15,144 nt of DNA from Paracoccaceae bacterium. GTDB lineage: Bacteria > Pseudomonadota > Alphaproteobacteria > Rhodobacterales > Rhodobacteraceae. Numbering within the stretch: position 1 is the stretch's first letter; each line of letters opens with the position of its first letter. This document shows positions 12,294 to 15,144 of the stretch, one piece after another. The translations under genes were made by a program, and so were the position numbers. The stretch covers positions 1 to 15,144 of the forward strand of contig JALSHK010000290.1 of NCBI GenBank assembly GCA_026982275.1, written 5' to 3'. A model generated the notes under the pieces. It worked only from the letters and a program-made list of their open reading frames with translations, was not told where the DNA came from and did no database searches.

Positions 12294-14818
12294 GCCGGAT
12301 ACGGCCCCGTTTTGACATTCGCGCACGTTTGTGGAGCGCTTTGGCCTTGCTCGCATTTTCCACTCTCTTTGTCGGGGGGCTTGGGTGGATCACGCTGGAT
12401 CGCGCCGATAATCGCCTGCAGGGGCTGCTGTCCCAAACCCTGACCGAAGTCGCCCGTTCGCTTCGCCTTTCCAAGCAATCCTCCGATCTGTCCACCTCGG
12501 CACCGTTTCTGCTCAATCTGAAATCTTCCTATCTGATCCGCAAGGAGGGGCAGGCGCTGCTGGATGCGCTGGAGCCGATACTGGAGGAATGGCCAACCCG
12601 GCACAATGGATCTCCGGCCAAGGCAAGCCCGTTTAATGCCGAAATCGCGCAGGCGGTGCGCCGGATGCAATCCGCGATCGCTGACCTGGTGGTCGCCGCC
12701 GAATCCTATGCGGCCGAGCGACGGCAGACCCAGATTATCAATGCCGAGCTGGCGCTGCTGGAGGGGCGGTTTTTCCGGCAGATGGCGGATGAATCCTCCA
12801 CCACATCCGAGCAGCGAATGTGGCTTGCGCTGCAAACCCTGACCAACGAGCTGGTGGGGGCCGGTCATGCGGGCAATCTGCTCGGGGTGGGAGAGCGGCG
12901 GCGGAAATTCCAGCAATTGCAGCGGGAATTTTCCTTTCTTGAAAGCTCCACTCCCCATTGGAGCTGGGAAATGCGGCTTGAAGATCTGTCTTTTGGCGAA
13001 GCGGGGCTTTTTGAAGTGCGGCGGCGCGAGCTTTCCCACCAGCTGGAAAGTCAGAATGCGCTTTTCCGTATCCGCTATAATGCCTCGCTGATCAGCGATC
13101 TCGCCGCAAAATTTGCGGCCGATGCCGAGACCGGTCTCTCCAGCCAGCGTTTGGCTACCGCCACGACCATCAACTATGCCAAGGCGCTTATTCTGGTCGC
13201 GATGCTGGCCAGCATTTCTGTTGCCCTTCTGGCCGCGATCTATGTGTCGGGCTATGTGACCCGCAATATCCAAGCGATTTCCGATGCCATGTCCCGGCTC
13301 GCCGCCGGAGATCGCGGCACCAAATTGCGGCTGAAGCTGCGCGATAATGACGAAATTTCAAAGCTGCACCAGTCTTTCCGGATATTTCGCGCCAATGCCT
13401 TGCGGCTGGACCGGAGCCACCGGCAGCTCGGCCAGCAGATCGCCCTGTTCGAGACGATATTTGCCAATATCTCGGACGGCGTCGCCATTACCTCCGAAAA
13501 TGGCGATCTCACCGCGATCAACCGGCATTTTTCCAAAGTGCTGCGCCCGAAAGCCGGGGTTTCCAAAAGAGGGAATATCGAGGATTATCTCTCCCATACC
13601 GGATTTTCAGCGGCGGCGGTCGATCGGGGGCTAACCGCGAGCTTTCAGGGCTTTGCCGAGCTGGATAGCGCGGATGGCCATATGGTCGAGGTGCGCTGCT
13701 CCCGGCTGCCCGATGGCGGTGCGGTCTGGATGTTTTCAGACACCACGGAGCGGCGAAAAATGGAAAGCCGGCTGCGCCAGATACAGCATATCGAAGGGCT
13801 GGGCAAGGTCACCGGCGAGGTGGCCCATGATTTTGGCAATGTGCTTTCGGCGGTCAGCACCAATGTGCATCTATTGCAAACCGGAAGCCGGCGGGTCAGC
13901 CGGCAGATATTGCTGCAGCGGATTTCCAATGCGCTGGAAATCGGCAGCTCGCTAACCCAGCGCTTGCTGGCTTTTGCCCGCAAACAGGCCCTCACCCCCG
14001 AGATTATCGAGATCAACGAACTGGTGGAGGGGCTTGCGGACCTTGTCAGTATCGGCTTGAAAGAAGGGGTTGTTCTGGAGACCTTCACCTCTGAAGGGCC
14101 GTTATTTGTAAAAGCAGATCCGGGCCAGCTGGAAAGCGCGATTCTCAATCTTTGCCTGAATAGCAATCAGGCCATCACGGGCGCGGGCCGAATCACGATT
14201 TCGGTCAGCAAAGCCTGTGATGAAACCGTTCTGATGACGCTGGTTGATTCGGGCTGCGGCATGGATGAGGCTGTTTTGTCTCAAGCAATGGAGCCGTTTT
14301 TCAGTGCCCGTGCCGATGGCGAAGGCACGGGGCTGGGGCTTTCGATGGTTTATGGTTTCATAAAGCAGACCGGCGGCGATATCCGCATTACAAGCCAGCC
14401 CGGCAAGGGGACCGAAGTCCAGCTCACCCTTCCGCTTGTTCGCGGCACGCCTGCCCTGCCCCCGCCGCCCGCGAAAAAAGCTCTTCTGATAGAAGATGAC
14501 AAGGAGGTGCTGGCGGCTGTGAAAGGCCAGCTGGAAACGATCGGCTTTCAGGTCGTCCCTGTGCAAACCTTCGAGGAAGGGCTGGAGGCCTTGGAAACAT
14601 TGGGGGAATTCGATGCCATGATCACGGATCTGCACCTGAACGAGGGCCATACCGGCTGGGCGCTTGTTGAAAAATGTCTGAAAGACGGCAATAGGACCAA
14701 AGTGGTTGTCACCTCCGGGCGCATGCCCAAGAAGCATCACTATAGCGCGCATCCCCATCCAAGGGTATCTTGCCGACCCAAACCCTTGAGTGTCGAGATA
14801 TTGCTGGAGGCGCTGTAA
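12290..14818 (+). CDS. Hybrid sensor histidine kinase with large periplasmic domain and terminal receiver (TorS-like layout, no HPt)
   Basis: This is an 842-residue inner-membrane kinase. A first membrane helix (about 14-36) and a second (about 297-323) enclose a roughly 260-residue, mostly helical periplasmic domain. HAMP (about 320-373) and a PAS-like region (about 385-485) follow. The dimerisation box has phospho-acceptor His513 (GEVAHDFGNVLS). The ATPase domain has the N box with Asn624 (LNLCLNSNQAI), DSGCGM (653-658) and GEGTGLGLSMVYG (677-689). After a Pro-rich linker a receiver occupies about 729-842, with Asp736/737, phospho-acceptor Asp780 (ITDLHL), Thr808 and Lys831. There is no HPt after it, unlike TorS. 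The TTG start overlaps the regulator stop (TTGA) and leaves an Arg-rich leader before helix 1. The helical periplasmic domain next to a periplasmic binding protein gene suggests that it reads the ligand state of that protein. Confidence 0.93.
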   Translation: MSRIRPRFDIRARLWSALALLAFSTLFVGGLGWITLDRADNRLQGLLSQTLTEVARSLRLSKQSSDLSTSAPFLLNLKSSYLIRKEGQALLDALEPILEEWPTRHNGSPAKASPFNAEIAQAVRRMQSAIADLVVAAESYAAERRQTQIINAELALLEGRFFRQMADESSTTSEQRMWLALQTLTNELVGAGHAGNLLGVGERRRKFQQLQREFSFLESSTPHWSWEMRLEDLSFGEAGLFEVRRRELSHQLESQNALFRIRYNASLISDLAAKFAADAETGLSSQRLATATTINYAKALILVAMLASISVALLAAIYVSGYVTRNIQAISDAMSRLAAGDRGTKLRLKLRDNDEISKLHQSFRIFRANALRLDRSHRQLGQQIALFETIFANISDGVAITSENGDLTAINRHFSKVLRPKAGVSKRGNIEDYLSHTGFSAAAVDRGLTASFQGFAELDSADGHMVEVRCSRLPDGGAVWMFSDTTERRKMESRLRQIQHIEGLGKVTGEVAHDFGNVLSAVSTNVHLLQTGSRRVSRQILLQRISNALEIGSSLTQRLLAFARKQALTPEIIEINELVEGLADLVSIGLKEGVVLETFTSEGPLFVKADPGQLESAILNLCLNSNQAITGAGRITISVSKACDETVLMTLVDSGCGMDEAVLSQAMEPFFSARADGEGTGLGLSMVYGFIKQTGGDIRITSQPGKGTEVQLTLPLVRGTPALPPPPAKKALLIEDDKEVLAAVKGQLETIGFQVVPVQTFEEGLEALETLGEFDAMITDLHLNEGHTGWALVEKCLKDGNRTKVVVTSGRMPKKHHYSAHPHPRVSCRPKPLSVEILLEAL

Positions 14819-14872
14819 TACATAATCCGTAAAAATCCATGGCAAGCGGTCACAAATTATACCAGTTCCCGC

Positions 14873-14901
14873 TTGACCCCCCGCGAAACCTAACATAGAT
14901 A
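14873..14901 (+). promoter_or_regulatory. Sigma70 promoter of tRNA-Met
   Basis: TTGACC (14873-14878) and TAGATA (14896-14901) are separated by 17 bases. The predicted start lies a few bases before the mature tRNA 5' end at 14914. The boxes differ from consensus by one base (-35) and two bases (-10), as expected for a strong stable-RNA promoter. Confidence 0.75.
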
Positions 14902-14913
14902 CAGCCTCGGTCA

Positions 14914-14990
14914 GGCGGGGTAGCTCAGTTGGTTAGAGCAGCGGAATCATAATCCGCGTGTCGGGGGTTCAAGTCCCTCTCCCGCTACCA
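14914..14990 (+). tRNA. tRNA-Met (anticodon CAT), elongator type
   Basis: This 77-base tRNA has an encoded CCA end. The acceptor arms are GGCGGGG and TCCCGCT (G-T at 1-72 and 7-66), the D arm begins GCTCAGTTGGTTAGAGC, and the anticodon stem is GCGGA/TCCGC around loop ATCATAA with CAT at 14948-14950. The T arm has the loop TTCAAGT. The acceptor lacks the C-A mismatch at 1-72 that marks initiator tRNA, so elongator Met is the best call. A CAT anticodon modified to lysidine (Ile2) is less likely given the overall resemblance to alphaproteobacterial tRNA-Met. It has its own promoter and terminator. Confidence 0.95.
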
Positions 14991-14998
14991 AAAATTCG

Positions 14999-15027
14999 AA
15001 GGCTTGGCAAAATGTCAGGCCTTTTTT
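14999..15027 (+). terminator. Rho-independent terminator of tRNA-Met
   Basis: AAGGCTTGGC (14999-15008) pairs over 10 positions with GTCAGGCCTT (15014-15023), including two G-T pairs, around the loop AAAAT. The T run reaches to 15027. It begins 8 bases after the tRNA CCA end. The complementary strand carries T residues after the stem too, so it may also serve a leftward gene. Confidence 0.8.
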
Positions 15028-15066
15028 GCTTGCAATACCATTGCCTGTTTTGCCGCTCCCCCTGGC

Positions 15067-15144
15067 CTAGCCCCTGCCCCGGTGCTTCAGGGCTTTTGTT
15101 GTCGGGGGCGGGGCTTGATCGAGAAGCAGGGTGTATTCGTCAGG
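15067..15144 (-). CDS. Possible C-terminal end of a leftward gene, cut by the window edge
   Basis: On the minus strand a frame is open from the right edge for 25 codons to a TAG at 15067-15069. It encodes a stretch beginning PDEYTLLLDQAPPPTTKALK and ending with a basic Gly/Arg tail. I do not recognise the family. A Pro/basic tail of this kind is common at protein ends, and the tRNA terminator downstream could serve this gene as well. Twenty-five open codons are not strong proof, so this is tentative. Confidence 0.3.
   Translation of the reverse strand, partial: PDEYTLLLDQAPPPTTKALKHRGRG

Noticed and set aside
12254..13273. 339-codon open frame on the minus strand
   Set aside because: It is antisense to the end of the regulator gene and the kinase periplasmic domain, with low-complexity Gln/Gly/Arg composition and no recognisable family.
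15058..15100. Possible second hairpin AGCCCCTG/CAGGGCT followed by T residues on the plus strand
   Set aside because: It needs a bulge, has a long GC-rich loop and a short T run, and overlaps a possible leftward coding end; the terminator at 14999-15027 already explains the tRNA end.
14914..15144. tRNA 3' end as a possible integration site
   Set aside because: No integrase, no repeat of the tRNA end and no foreign-looking sequence is visible in the 154 bases that follow.

Overview
The window looks like chromosomal core sequence from an alphaproteobacterium of the Rhodobacterales (Roseobacter/Rhodobacter group). The main pointers are an L-malyl-CoA/beta-methylmalyl-CoA lyase very close to the Rhodobacter Mcl1 type, the tight fmt-def-def cluster, an NYN-ispH-rnhA run with overlapping starts, and an alphaproteobacterial elongator tRNA-Met. 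I see no insertion sequence, phage gene, CRISPR array or integrase. The species assignment is an inference from remembered protein families, not from a search.

Left part (1-5214). A truncated NYN/LabA-type protein, ispH and rnhA run rightward with 4-base overlaps between stop and start codons. rnhA meets, with no gap, a leftward small GlsB/YeaQ-type membrane protein. Next come three leftward genes of N-terminal methionine handling: a canonical peptide deformylase (def), a second deformylase paralog that has lost key active-site residues, and methionyl-tRNA formyltransferase (fmt). They are joined by an ATGA overlap and a 3-base gap. Divergent from def is a PatB/MalY-type C-S lyase.

Middle (5215-10250). 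A Bcr/CflA-type exporter follows the C-S lyase. mcl1 (ethylmalonyl-CoA pathway and malyl-CoA cleavage) has its own likely promoter and overlaps a leftward AraC-GyrI regulator tail to tail by 18 bases. The regulator is divergent from accA (acetyl-CoA carboxylase alpha subunit); the shared 128-base region holds phased CTTGC repeats and inverted repeats that look like operators. accA converges on a leftward HAD-IIB phosphatase-like gene whose motif I has Gly where the nucleophilic Asp should be.

Right part (10250-15144). The most interesting block is a probable three-component sensory system. It consists of an orphan AfuA-like periplasmic binding protein (leftward) and, divergently, an OmpR-type response regulator and an 842-residue hybrid histidine kinase. 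The kinase has a roughly 260-residue periplasmic domain, HAMP, a PAS-like region, kinase domains and a terminal receiver, but no HPt. The layout recalls TorT-TorR-TorS, but the binding protein belongs to another family and no transporter permease or ATPase is present. A tRNA-Met(CAT) follows, with a clear sigma70 promoter and a rho-independent terminator, and a leftward partial reading frame may enter at the right edge.
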